Assembly (NCBI GenBank): GCA_029550525.1
Contig: JAKPHF010000062.1
Span: 310,001 to 374,000 of the forward strand
DNA length: 64,000 nucleotides
Source of the DNA: Planctomycetota bacterium
Lineage (GTDB): Bacteria > Planctomycetota > Phycisphaerae > UBA1845 > PWPN01
Reading direction: 5' to 3'
Shown: positions 19,387 to 27,605 of the stretch, one piece after another
Layout of the letters: the number at the start of each line of letters is the position of its first letter
Numbering within the stretch: position 1 is the stretch's first letter
Made by a program: the position numbers and the translations under genes
The notes under the pieces: model-generated
Told to the model about the DNA's origin: nothing
Databases searched by the model: none
Seen by the model: only the letters and a program-made list of their open reading frames with translations

Positions 19387-19414
19387 CACTGAGCACGGAC
19401 AACTGACAACTGGC
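19387..19414 (-). repeat. Heptad array, GTCAGTT type, starting at a stop codon
   Basis: On the minus strand, units GCCAGTT, GTCAGTT, GTCCGTG and CTCAGTG. The first base is the G of the TAG stop codon of the convergent lipoprotein gene. It pairs with the tex-side array in inverted orientation. Confidence 0.8.
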
Positions 19415-20220
19415 TAACTCGGCCGGGTTGCCGGCTGGGCCGGCGCTCGCGACCGGCCGCGGACCAGGATGGGGGCCACCATCTCCCGGATGAAGGCCCG
19501 ATCGGTGGTACCGGCATGTCTTAGTTTGATGGGACCGACGCCGCCGTGCGGATACCAACGGTAATTGTGCACGCGAGCGGCGTAGGCTTCGCGCGTCTGC
19601 CTGCTCGCCGACGGCGGCACTCGGGCCCCGACCAAGCCGGCCACCTGCGACGTGTACTCTCGATCCACCGTGCCCACCAACGGCACGACGCCTTTCAGCA
19701 CCGGATCGTCAGGCGACCAGAAGAAGTAGATGCCGCCGCGGACCCGCCGGAGGGCGCGGCTCAGGTCGTATTCCGCGGATAGGCTCGAGCTGAGCATGAT
19801 CACGTTGTCGACCTGGTACTTGGAAGGCAAGGCCTCGAGGGCGAAGACGGCGATACCCGTTCCGGCGCTGAGGCCGATGATGTTCACGCTGGCCCCTGGA
19901 TGCTCGTCAAGGTACTTGGCAATCTCTTTGGCCAGCACAGTCCCCTGCCGCCGGTTATAGGAGATGACCATCTGGTCCACGATAGGGCCGAGATAAGTGG
20001 CCCAGATGAAATGCTTGAACTGGCCCTGGTAGCCTCCGTCCTCGAGTCCGAGCGGGACGGTTTCCTTGCCGAAGCCGAGATTGCCCGCCCCATCGAGATA
20101 CCAGGTCCGCTGGTTGGGATCCGATCCGCCGCGGACGAACTGTGGGCGGTTCCCCAAAATGCACCCGGAACCGCTCGACAACAGAACGGCGGTAACCAGA
20201 CCCATTATGGCGTGACGCAT
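19414..20220 (-). CDS. Lipoprotein with alpha/beta-hydrolase motif
   Basis: A 268-residue exported protein. The signal ends in a lipobox-like LLSSGSGC. The body shows GLSAGTGIAVFALEALP, a nucleophile elbow of the G-x-S-x-G type, and an FFWSPDDPVLKGVVPLVGTVD stretch that may hold the acid. WYPHGGVGPIKLRHAG supplies candidate histidines. ATG 20220 has CGGAGT eleven bases upstream and begins the signal peptide. The longer reading frame to 20484 is not conserved-looking. The substrate is unknown. It lies downstream of another lipoprotein gene on the same strand and is convergent with tex. Confidence 0.65.
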   Translation of the reverse strand: MRHAIMGLVTAVLLSSGSGCILGNRPQFVRGGSDPNQRTWYLDGAGNLGFGKETVPLGLEDGGYQGQFKHFIWATYLGPIVDQMVISYNRRQGTVLAKEIAKYLDEHPGASVNIIGLSAGTGIAVFALEALPSKYQVDNVIMLSSSLSAEYDLSRALRRVRGGIYFFWSPDDPVLKGVVPLVGTVDREYTSQVAGLVGARVPPSASRQTREAYAARVHNYRWYPHGGVGPIKLRHAGTTDRAFIREMVAPILVRGRSRAPAQPATRPS

Positions 20221-20309
20221 CCGAGCGTAACTCCGTGCGGGACCATTCCCGGAAAAGCCGGGCAGTGTACCAGAGTTGGCCGGCAAATGCACCGGCACCG
20301 CCCTGTTGA

Positions 20310-20332
20310 ACCTTCCAAACCAGCTGGAAGGT
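20310..20332. other. Short stem-loop between two lipoprotein genes
   Basis: An 8-bp perfect stem (ACCTTCCA / TGGAAGGT) with a 7-nt loop lies in the 250-bp gap between 20220 and 20471. No T tract follows on either strand, so it may be an attenuating or stabilising hairpin rather than a terminator. Nothing else is recognised in this gap. Confidence 0.4.
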
Positions 20333-20470
20333 GTGCCCGGTTTCCCGGGGATCGAGCGGTAGCGCCGGCCCGCGAGGAATGCCACCCCATGAACAGGTCC
20401 ATGGGTTCTTGTTCTACGGATGCGGCAGGGCCATGGTTCGGCCGCCCGTTCCTCCGGGCGAGTCTCGCCA

Positions 20471-21211
20471 TCAGCGCGGCCCATAGTCGATCAGCATCAG
20501 CCTGGCTTCCAGTTGTCCATCCCCGTACAGCTCCATGCGCAGGATGCCGTGGTACGGCACCCGAGGGCTGACCCAGGTTCGCCGGACATACTGGATTTCC
20601 TCGTCGGTCCAGCGGTCCTCGTAGAGCGTGGCCTGCCATTGGCGGCCGGCGGCTTCGCACCAGTCCGTTTTAGCAGAACGAACCGCCTGACGCCGCTGTG
20701 CTTGGCGGGCGAGTGGATCCTCCTGCGGGTCGTCCTCGCGTTTGGCCGGCTCGCCCATCGTACGGCCGGCCTGTCGCACGGTAATGCGAGTTGATACGCT
20801 GATGCCCGTCACTTCGAGGATCTCGTATTTCAGCCGCTGCCCCGCGAGCGTCTCGTATTCGGCCCACTCACCGGGAGCGGCATCCGCCAGCGGCCGCCAC
20901 GCAGGCACGTCGGCCGCGGCAGGGGAGCGCGGCGTGGATGTGCGAGCGGATGAATCGACCGAATCGGCTTGAACCGATGGAACGGATGGCTCGGGCTCAA
21001 GGGGCTCGTCCACCGCGCTTGATGACACCGGCGAAAGTGTCTCGCCGGCCACAGGCGCCGGCAGTGTCGTTGCATCCGGCCGCGCATCAGGCGCGGACTC
21101 ACGCTCGCATCCGTACACTGCGACAAAGAAAGAACACAGACTCAATCCATTCAGAGCAAGCCAATACCCTGCGATGCCCGCGCGGCGACGACGTCGTCTG
21201 CCGAAGTTCAT
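20471..21211 (-). CDS. Predicted lipoprotein of unknown function
   Basis: A 246-residue protein with a basic N-terminus (NFGRRRRRRAGIAGY), a hydrophobic stretch ending FVAVYGC that reads as a signal with a lipidation cysteine near residue 35, then a Pro/Ser/Glu-rich linker to about residue 105. A small folded domain follows (PGEWAEYETLAGQRLKYEILEVTG ... VPYHGILRMELYGDGQLEARLMLIDYG). The C-terminal half resembles secreted domains often found in planctomycete proteins, but the family is not recognised. The ATG at 21211 is chosen because it alone includes the signal. Confidence 0.6.
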   Translation of the reverse strand: MNFGRRRRRRAGIAGYWLALNGLSLCSFFVAVYGCERESAPDARPDATTLPAPVAGETLSPVSSSAVDEPLEPEPSVPSVQADSVDSSARTSTPRSPAAADVPAWRPLADAAPGEWAEYETLAGQRLKYEILEVTGISVSTRITVRQAGRTMGEPAKREDDPQEDPLARQAQRRQAVRSAKTDWCEAAGRQWQATLYEDRWTDEEIQYVRRTWVSPRVPYHGILRMELYGDGQLEARLMLIDYGPR

Positions 21212-21332
21212 CCGTCATTCACTCCGATCGTCTTTGGACTGCTGAGGTCCACTTGTCTGAGCTCGTCGTTCAGGTTTATCATTTTGATGACTATGCATCC
21301 GACATGTTTCGATATCGCAACCGGAGTCGTGC

Positions 21333-21806
21333 ATGTACCCAGCCATCGGAAGCCGTGCCCCATCGTTCTCCGCGCCTGACGCCAACGGCCAACGTATTTC
21401 ACTTTCCAGTTTTCGGGGTAAGAAGATCGTGGTTTTGTACTTCTACCCCAAGGACAACACGTCGGGCTGCACGAAAGAAGCGTGCGGATTTCGCGACGCC
21501 CACGAACTGTACCAGCAAGCGGGCATCCAGGTGCTCGGCGTCTCGCCGGACAGCGTCGCGTCGCACCAGAAGTTCGCCAGCAAGTACGCATTGCCTTTCC
21601 CGCTGATCAGCGATGAAGACAAGCAGATCTGCGAAGCGTATGGCGTCTGGCAGGAAAAGTCCATGTACGGGCGGAAGTACATGGGCGTGGCCCGCACGAC
21701 GTTCGTGATCGACAAGCAAGGGCGGATCGCGCACATTTTCGAGAAGGTCAAAACGACCGGCCACGACCAGGAAGTGCTGGAGTGGATTCGCGCGAATCTG
21801 CAGTAG
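21333..21806 (+). CDS. bcp: Thioredoxin-dependent peroxiredoxin (BCP/PrxQ type)
   Basis: Reduces hydrogen peroxide and organic hydroperoxides. The 157-residue protein carries the peroxidatic FYPKDNTSGCTKEACGFRD (Cys46), with a second cysteine (Cys51) placed for an intramolecular disulfide as in atypical two-Cys PrxQ enzymes. The thioredoxin-fold ends with FVIDKQGRIAHIFEKVKTTGHDQEVLEWI. ATG 21333 is in the typical position (YPAIGSRAPSFSAPDANG). It is convergent with aguA, and only 52 bp separate the stops. Confidence 0.93.
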   Translation: MYPAIGSRAPSFSAPDANGQRISLSSFRGKKIVVLYFYPKDNTSGCTKEACGFRDAHELYQQAGIQVLGVSPDSVASHQKFASKYALPFPLISDEDKQICEAYGVWQEKSMYGRKYMGVARTTFVIDKQGRIAHIFEKVKTTGHDQEVLEWIRANLQ

Positions 21807-21858
21807 ATGAATCCGGGGCGGCGACGCTTCTCACGTCCCGCCCTCGTGTCATCCTTAC

Positions 21859-22932
21859 TCACGCACACGGCTGTTGCTGCGAGAGGCAGTGCAGCGTCCC
21901 CAGCCCCCAGACCAGATCGCGGGAATAGATGCCGACCACTGGTCGATCCGGGAATAGTTCGGCCAGAATGTCGAGCGCCTCGCGATCGGCGGGATCGTTG
22001 AACGTGGGCACGATGACGGCAGCGTTGCCGATGTAGAAGTTGGCATAGCTGGCCGGCAACCGCTGGCCCTCGAACACCACCGGTCGCGGCATGGGCAGCT
22101 TGACCACCTCCAATGGCTGGCCGGAGGCATCCTCGGCCGCCTGCAGCCGCCGCAGGTTCTCCACTGCGTCCTCGTGGTAGTCATCGCGCGGGTCCGGTTC
22201 CCAGGCCAGTGCCACCACGCCGCGTCGGACGAATCGGGCAATGTCGTCGATGTGCCCATGCGTGTCGTCGCCCGGGCAGCCGCGATGCAGCCAGATCGTC
22301 TTGCGAATCCCGAGATATTCAGCGAACGCTCGCTCGTAGCCTTCGCGGGTCAGACCGGGGTTTCGACACTGCTGCTCCGACAACAAGCACTCTTCGGTAA
22401 CCAGAAGCGTTCCGTTCCCGTCGGTGTCGATGGCGCCGCCTTCGAGCACGAGCGGCCTGCCCGGCGAATCCGGGCGCTGAGCTGCCACGCGCGGAATGCC
22501 CGTGATGCGTTCGATGGCTGCGGGAACCTGCACGTCCAAGGCGTAGTTGTCGTACTTGGCCCAGGCGTTGAAATCCCATTGCACCCACTCGAGCCGCTCA
22601 CCTCGCTCGCCAATCCGCACCGCCGTGGGCGCGGAGTCGCGCAACCACCCCCGGTCGGTGGGCAGCACGTGCAAACGGTATGCGTCCGGCGCCACGCCGT
22701 TGCGTTCGAGGCAGTCCCGAGCCGAGTCGGCAACTCGCTCGTCGTGGCACAGGATTTCGACGCGTTCGCCGGGGGCCAGAACGCGCACGATCTCGGCGTA
22801 CACCCACGGAATGCACTCCAGCTTGCCCGGCCAATCGGGTTCATGATGGGGCCAGGCAATCCAGGTGGCCTCGTGAGGTTCCCACTCGGCGGGCATGAGG
22901 CGTTTGGACTGGCTGTTCGGATGAGCGTTCAT
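21859..22932 (-). CDS. aguA: Agmatine deiminase
   Basis: Converts agmatine to N-carbamoylputrescine and ammonia. Guanidine-modifying (pentein) superfamily residues are visible: RLMPAEWEPHEATWIAWPH near the start, LHRGCPGDDTHGHIDDIARF in the middle, ASYANFYIGNAAVIVP, and the C-terminal catalytic GLGTLHCLSQQQP (Cys about 349). At 357 residues it has the normal size. ATG 22932 has GGAGGA upstream. A TTG at 22998 overlaps the aguB stop, but the extra 22 residues are not conserved-looking. It follows aguB by 62 bp on the same strand, forming the second and third steps of the arginine-to-putrescine pathway begun by speA. Confidence 0.94.
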   Translation of the reverse strand: MNAHPNSQSKRLMPAEWEPHEATWIAWPHHEPDWPGKLECIPWVYAEIVRVLAPGERVEILCHDERVADSARDCLERNGVAPDAYRLHVLPTDRGWLRDSAPTAVRIGERGERLEWVQWDFNAWAKYDNYALDVQVPAAIERITGIPRVAAQRPDSPGRPLVLEGGAIDTDGNGTLLVTEECLLSEQQCRNPGLTREGYERAFAEYLGIRKTIWLHRGCPGDDTHGHIDDIARFVRRGVVALAWEPDPRDDYHEDAVENLRRLQAAEDASGQPLEVVKLPMPRPVVFEGQRLPASYANFYIGNAAVIVPTFNDPADREALDILAELFPDRPVVGIYSRDLVWGLGTLHCLSQQQPCA

Positions 22933-22994
22933 CCCGGTCGAGTTCCTCCGCAGGTTTCGAAGGCTGCAAATTGCTCGCTCGCGGCGATGGCTGG

Positions 22995-23912
22995 TCAAGG
23001 CTGTTGTCGATCGCCCAGGTAGCGGGACGTAATCGGCCCGTAGGCGTCGATACGCCGGTCACGGAGGAACGGCCAGTTCCGCCGGACGGTCTCCATGTGT
23101 CGCCGGTCGCAGGTGACGGTGAGCACCTCAGCCTGCGACTCGCCGGCCTCGGCCAGCACCTTGCCGAACGGATCGACCACAAACGAGTGGCCGAAGAACT
23201 CGATGCCGTCGGTGCCCGGCTCGGGCTCGTGACCCACTCGGTTCGGCGCAGCCACATACACGCCGTTGGCGATCGCGTGCGAGCGCTGGATGGTCTGCCA
23301 GGCCTCGAGCTGCCCGGCGCCATAGGTCGCCTTCTCCCGCGGGTGCCAGCCGATGGCAGTCGGGTAGAACAGCACCTCGGCCCCCATCAGGCTCGTGATC
23401 CGGGCCCCTTCCGGATACCACTGGTCCCAGCAGATCAGCACGCCGATGGTTGCATACCGCGTCTTGAAGACACGGAATCCGCCGCCCGGGCCGGCGGCGT
23501 CGCCCGGCGTGAAGTAGAACTTCTCGTAGAACAACGGATCGTCGGGAATGTGCATCTTGCGGTAGACGCCCAGAATCGATCCGTCGGCGTCGAGAACGGC
23601 CACCGAGTTGTGGTAGAGACCGGCCGCCCGCCGCTCGAACACGGGCACGACCAGGGCGACCTGAAGCTCGCGGGCCAACGGCTGCATGGCTTCGACGGTC
23701 GGGCCGGGAATGGGTTCGGCCAGCTCAAAGCGGTCGGCAGCCTCCGCCTTACAGAAATAGGGAGCGTTGAACAACTCCTGGAGGCAGACGATCTGCGCCC
23801 CGCGTCCGGCCGCCTCACGGATTCCTGCGACCGCCCGCTCGATGTTGCTCTGACGATCGGGCTCGCAGGGATGCTGCACGATTCCGATGGTAAAGAGGTT
23901 CTGGTCTGCCAT
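22995..23912 (-). CDS. aguB: N-carbamoylputrescine amidase
   Basis: A nitrilase-superfamily enzyme that hydrolyses N-carbamoylputrescine to putrescine, CO2 and ammonia. The catalytic triad is seen as Glu in CLQELFNAPYF, Lys in YRKMHIPDDP and Cys in VLICWDQWYPEGAR. SLMGAEVLFYPTAIGWHPREK is typical of AguB rather than of other nitrilases. The protein is 305 residues long. The gene precedes aguA with 62 bp between them, presumably in one transcript. Substrate assignment rests on family motifs and on the aguA neighbour. Confidence 0.92.
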   Translation of the reverse strand: MADQNLFTIGIVQHPCEPDRQSNIERAVAGIREAAGRGAQIVCLQELFNAPYFCKAEAADRFELAEPIPGPTVEAMQPLARELQVALVVPVFERRAAGLYHNSVAVLDADGSILGVYRKMHIPDDPLFYEKFYFTPGDAAGPGGGFRVFKTRYATIGVLICWDQWYPEGARITSLMGAEVLFYPTAIGWHPREKATYGAGQLEAWQTIQRSHAIANGVYVAAPNRVGHEPEPGTDGIEFFGHSFVVDPFGKVLAEAGESQAEVLTVTCDRRHMETVRRNWPFLRDRRIDAYGPITSRYLGDRQQP

Positions 23913-24308
23913 GTCTCACCTGCTCCCGGGAACAAGAGGCCGCATACTACCCCCCTGCGCCGGGTCGTCAAGCTCCCGGCCGGGGCACTGTCGCCCGCCC
24001 GCGTTCATCGGCTTCCGAAAGACCGTTCGCAGGGCTGGAAACCGCCCCCCGCAGCCTCGGGTCCGACATTTTTGACGCAGAGGACTAGCGTTTTTGCAAC
24101 AGTTATGCTTTAATCAGGACGTTTTTATTGTACAGACGCCCCGGTCTATAGCCGCTGTAAGGTTATAGAATGGTGTGAAGCCGAAATGGCCGGACGCCCG
24201 CCGGCTTCGGCAACAATTCACATCGCCGGGAAGACCTCGCTCGAGGAGGGGTTAGTCAGGTTCCCTCGAGCCACGGGCGGGAAAGCTGGTCGGACTGCCG
24301 GGGGTAGC
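23913..24308. other. Divergent intergenic region, 396 bp
   Basis: Lies between aguB (minus) and the histidine kinase gene (plus). The stretch 24068-24130 is clearly AT-richer than its surroundings (runs of T, TTTAAT) and is the likely promoter zone for one or both genes, though no clean -35/-10 pair is found. A hairpin can form from 24177-24183 (GAAGCCG) with 24202-24208 (CGGCTTC). No gene or repeat is recognised here. Confidence 0.4.
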
Positions 24309-26081
24309 ATGAAGCACGTGAGCCCACGCCAGATCGCCGGGCGCATCGCCCTCATCTACGCGTTGTTCGGGGTGGTATGGATCGCCCTGACCGACACGGC
24401 CGTGACGGCAATTGTCGAGAAGAACGCCTTCTTGGTGTATGTCCACACCGTCAAGGGCTGGGCTTTCATTTTCCTGACCGCTTTGCTGGTCTACTACCTG
24501 GTTCGGTGTTATGCGTCGGCCATCGAGCATTCGGAGAACGAACTGGCCAGCAGCGAGGAACGGTATCGCCGGATCTTCGAAACCGCCCATGAAGGCATCT
24601 GCACCACCGATCCGATGGGCCGGATCCTGCTGGTCAATGCCCGGTTTGCCCAGATGGTCGGCCGCAGCGTCGAGGAACTCATCGGCGAGCCGCTGCTGAC
24701 GCTGGTCGATCCGGAATCGCGGCACGAGCTGGCCGGGCGAATCCAAAACGGCGCGGCCTCATCCACTCACCCCTGCGACGTCAAACTCTGCGTTCAGAGC
24801 GGGCAGGAGGTCTGGGCGATGGCCGCCATCAGCCCCATGTTCACCGACGACGGCTGCCACCTCGGCTCGCTGTTCATGTTCACGGACATCTCGGACCGCA
24901 AACGGCTCGAGTCGCAGGTGCGGCAGTTCCAGAAACTGGAGGCGGTGGGCCAACTGGCGGGCGGCGTCGCTCATGACTTCAACAACATCGTGACCGCCGT
25001 GCTGGGTAACGTCGATCTCATGCGGCTGCGGCTCAAGCGAGACCCCATCCCGGTGGAGAGCTTGTCGTCGGACATCGACCAGATCGAGCGAGCGGGCGAA
25101 CGAGCGATGGCACTGACTCGCCAATTGCTCATGTTCAGCCGCCGGCAGGTGGTGCGCCCGGAGATCATCGACGTGGGCCGGCTCCTGTCGGAGATGGAAA
25201 AGATGCTCAGCCGGCTCATCCGCGACGACATCGTTCTGCGGGTGGCCGTGGATGAAGATGTGCCGTTCGTGCGGGCGGATGCGGGCCAGCTCGAGCAGGT
25301 GGTGGTCAATCTGGTCGTGAATGCCCGCGACGCGATGCCCGAAGGAGGCCAGATCGTGGTGAAGGCATCCGCCGCCCAGTTGGATGCCGAGTACGCTGCG
25401 CTGCATCCGGACGCCCAGCCGGGCTCCTACGCCCTGATCGAGGTCAGTGATACAGGCCACGGCATGGATGAGGCGACGGTACAACGGGTGTTTGAGCCGT
25501 TTTTCACCACCAAGCCCGCGGGCAAAGGCACGGGGCTCGGGCTGGCCACCGCCTACGGGATCATCAAGCAAAGTGGCGGTCACATCTCGGTGTACAGCGA
25601 GCCGGGCATTGGATCAACGTTCAGGGTGTACTTGCCAGCGACCGACGAGTGCCCTGAAGCAGAGCCGGTGCATCAGACGGCCGGTCCTGAAGTGGGCGGT
25701 AACGAGACGATTCTGGTCTGCGAAGACAACGAGGCGATCCGGAAACTCCTCTGCCGCGTGCTCAAGGAGAAAGGTTACAACGTGAACGTCTTCGGTTCGC
25801 CTTCGGCCGCCATCGAGTTCGCCCAGAGTTACGACGGGCACATCGACCTGCTGATCACGGATGTCGTCATGGCCGGCATGAATGGGCCGGACTTGGCCGA
25901 AACGCTTCAGAGCACACGCCCCGACTTGAAGGTTCTGTACGTGTCAGGCTATCCGTCCGATGTCATTTCGCACCATGGCGTGCTGGAACGAAGCGCGGAT
26001 TTCCTGTCAAAGCCGTTCACCGCGTCGACCCTGCTTCAGCGTGTGCGCGAAGTCCTGGACGCTGCCGGCGTCAAGAATTAG
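24309..26081 (+). CDS. Hybrid sensor histidine kinase (PAS-HisKA-HATPase-REC)
   Basis: A 590-residue sensor kinase. Two membrane segments come first (about residues 13-35 and 52-72), then a PAS domain (RYRRIFETAHEGICTTDPMGRILLVNARFAQMVGRSVEEL). The dimerisation box is GGVAHDFNNIVTAV (phospho-His about 222). The ATPase shows NLVVNARDAMPEGG (N box), DTGHGMDEAT (G1) and GTGLGLATAYGI (G2). The C-terminal receiver domain has ILVCEDNEAIRKLL and LLITDVVMAGMNGPDL (phospho-Asp about 518). ATG 24309 has GGGGG upstream. No output regulator gene lies beside it, so the signalling target is unknown. A heptad array begins inside the stop codon. Confidence 0.93.
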   Translation: MKHVSPRQIAGRIALIYALFGVVWIALTDTAVTAIVEKNAFLVYVHTVKGWAFIFLTALLVYYLVRCYASAIEHSENELASSEERYRRIFETAHEGICTTDPMGRILLVNARFAQMVGRSVEELIGEPLLTLVDPESRHELAGRIQNGAASSTHPCDVKLCVQSGQEVWAMAAISPMFTDDGCHLGSLFMFTDISDRKRLESQVRQFQKLEAVGQLAGGVAHDFNNIVTAVLGNVDLMRLRLKRDPIPVESLSSDIDQIERAGERAMALTRQLLMFSRRQVVRPEIIDVGRLLSEMEKMLSRLIRDDIVLRVAVDEDVPFVRADAGQLEQVVVNLVVNARDAMPEGGQIVVKASAAQLDAEYAALHPDAQPGSYALIEVSDTGHGMDEATVQRVFEPFFTTKPAGKGTGLGLATAYGIIKQSGGHISVYSEPGIGSTFRVYLPATDECPEAEPVHQTAGPEVGGNETILVCEDNEAIRKLLCRVLKEKGYNVNVFGSPSAAIEFAQSYDGHIDLLITDVVMAGMNGPDLAETLQSTRPDLKVLYVSGYPSDVISHHGVLERSADFLSKPFTASTLLQRVREVLDAAGVKN

Positions 26082-26114
26082 CTGTAAGCTGTCAGCGGTG
26101 AGCGATAAGCCAGA
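26080..26114 (+). repeat. Heptad array starting in a stop codon
   Basis: Five exact 7-bp units: AGCTGTA, AGCTGTC, AGCGGTG, AGCGATA and AGCCAGA. The first unit starts at the A of the kinase gene's TAG stop. The final two units match those at 12782-12816 and 52576-52596. Confidence 0.85.
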
Positions 26115-26164
26115 CAAAAGCCCCCTCACCTGGCTTGCGCCTTCTGCTACTTGCGCGTGATCCA

Positions 26165-26210
26165 TTCGAACTGAGTCCGCCGGGACAAGCCAAGCGGCTC
26201 GCTGCTCGCG
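26165..26210 (-). repeat. 46-bp dispersed repeat, copy 2
   Basis: Reverse-strand copy of 12703-12748 with only a few mismatches. It lies between the convergent kinase and DUF763 genes, about 50 bp beyond the heptad array. Confidence 0.8.
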
Positions 26211-26309
26211 AACGTGCACTTCCCGCGAGTAGCTGGGCTTCCCCCGCCGACTCTTTTCGAATGAGCACGCTTTCCTCTCGTATAACATCCGCGAGCGGGT
26301 GCCCCCCAC

Positions 26310-26337
26310 CGTCTGCTGTGTCCTGATTTCTGTCTTC
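26310..26337 (-). repeat. Heptad array downstream of DUF763
   Basis: On the minus strand, units GAAGACA, GAAATCA, GGACACA and GCAGACG. The first unit starts with the G of the DUF763 TAG stop codon. The units match those after the MBL gene at 7180-7212. Confidence 0.8.
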
Positions 26338-27557
26338 TACTTCCGCGTTCCGGCCAGCCAGCCGCTGAGGCGGAAGAGGGCCTGGTCCTTTCCCTGCGGG
26401 TCGATTCGAGCCCGGCGAACTGCCGATTCGAGCAGGCTGATGGATCGATCATACGTCGTGCGATCGACGGGGAAGGGAAATCCATCCTTGCCGCCGTGGG
26501 CATAGCTGAACGTGGGCGGATCGGCCGGTGTCCATCGTTTGGTAATGTCCCGGCGACACGCCGGCTCGCCGTACACCAGTTCGGCGATGAGGGCGAGACT
26601 GCGAATGGTGCTCGGCCCGACGCCCGGTGTGCCGAGCAACGCTTCGAAGTCGCCGGGCTGGCGCTCATAGGCCAGCCGGAGCACGCGCCCCAGCCGAACG
26701 GGATTGATGTCCTTCGGCAACACAGGGTGATGGCGAGGCATGAACAGCGAGGGACCGGCGGAGATCTCGCGCAACAGTCGCTCGGGCTGGACGCGAGCGA
26801 GTTCGGTGGAACGCTCGCGCGATCGCTCGGCCTCGGCCGCCACCATGTTCAACAAGTCAGCGCTCTTTTCGGCGCGCGGCTCGGTCACACTGGTGAACAA
26901 GTCTGCTGCGGCGGCACCATCCTTCCCGCCGCCTCGCCGCGTCCCCGCGTCCCCGCGTCGATCCGTCTTTGCTTCCGGTGACATGACACCGCTGTGCGGC
27001 TCGCACACGAAGCTATCGAGCGTGCTGCCCAGCCAGTGATATCGCCGGGCATAGCCGTTGGCGTCGTTCATGCCCTGTTGCACGACGCACCAGTTATTAT
27101 CGTCGCTGAAGAAAAAGTGGTGCGTGTAGATCTGGTATCCGTCCTGGACGGCGGCGCTGTCCACCTTGGCCGACATCCGCGACGCGTAGATGAGCTTGTC
27201 GCCTTCGAGGCCGCGCCGATCCGCAATGCGTGCGACCTGTTCGGGCGTCTTGCGTGACGCTCCGCCCTTGCCGCCCGCGGCATGAATGCCCAGGTCCGGG
27301 CCGAGCCGCCGATAGGCTTCCGCCACCGCCCCACAGGTCACGGTGGTCAATCCGCTGGAATGCCAATCGAAACCGAGCACGCAGCCGAACGCCTGAAACC
27401 ACAGGGGATCGGCCAGGCGGTTCAGCATCTCGCCCGGCCCGGCGTCTTCGACGATCAGCTGCACGATGGAGCCGGCCATGCGATGCATGCGCTCGAACAA
27501 CCAGGAGGGTGCCTTGCCTCCGTGCAGCGGCAGATGGGCGGTGCGACGTTGCATCAA
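26337..27557 (-). CDS. DUF763-family protein with an in-frame repeat insertion
   Basis: A 406-residue protein recognised as DUF763 from MMQRRTAHLPLHGGKAPSWLFERM, FGCVLGFDWHSSGLTTVTCGAVAEAYR, DGYQIYTHHFFFSDDNNWCVVQQGMN and, near the end, HHPVLPKDINPVRLGRVLRLAYERQPGDFEALLGTPGVGPSTIRSLALIAEL. The last stretch is a helix-hairpin-helix-like segment, so nucleic-acid binding is possible. The function of the family is not known to me. Residues about 197-207 (KTDRRGDAGTRRGGG) are encoded by an 8-bp tandem array also found between genes elsewhere in the window. The frame stays open across it. The gene is convergent with the kinase. Confidence 0.85.
   Translation of the reverse strand: MMQRRTAHLPLHGGKAPSWLFERMHRMAGSIVQLIVEDAGPGEMLNRLADPLWFQAFGCVLGFDWHSSGLTTVTCGAVAEAYRRLGPDLGIHAAGGKGGASRKTPEQVARIADRRGLEGDKLIYASRMSAKVDSAAVQDGYQIYTHHFFFSDDNNWCVVQQGMNDANGYARRYHWLGSTLDSFVCEPHSGVMSPEAKTDRRGDAGTRRGGGKDGAAAADLFTSVTEPRAEKSADLLNMVAAEAERSRERSTELARVQPERLLREISAGPSLFMPRHHPVLPKDINPVRLGRVLRLAYERQPGDFEALLGTPGVGPSTIRSLALIAELVYGEPACRRDITKRWTPADPPTFSYAHGGKDGFPFPVDRTTYDRSISLLESAVRRARIDPQGKDQALFRLSGWLAGTRK
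26936..26967 (-). repeat. 8-bp tandem array inside the DUF763 gene
   Basis: On the plus strand: GCCGCGTC, CCCGCGTC, CCCGCGTC and GATCCGTC in four exact 8-bp steps. The intergenic array at 61336-61367 begins with the same unit. Thirty-two bases do not make whole codons, so the neighbouring sequence must have been adjusted for the frame to remain open. Confidence 0.8.
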
Positions 27558-27605
27558 GAGCGATTATACCGGAACGAATGACAACTGAGGACGCGGAAGC
27601 AAGCC

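Noticed and set aside
22932..22998. TTG start for aguA overlapping the aguB stop (TTGA)
   Set aside because: The extra 22 residues are not family-like; ATG 22932 has GGAGGA upstream and starts closer to the conserved region.
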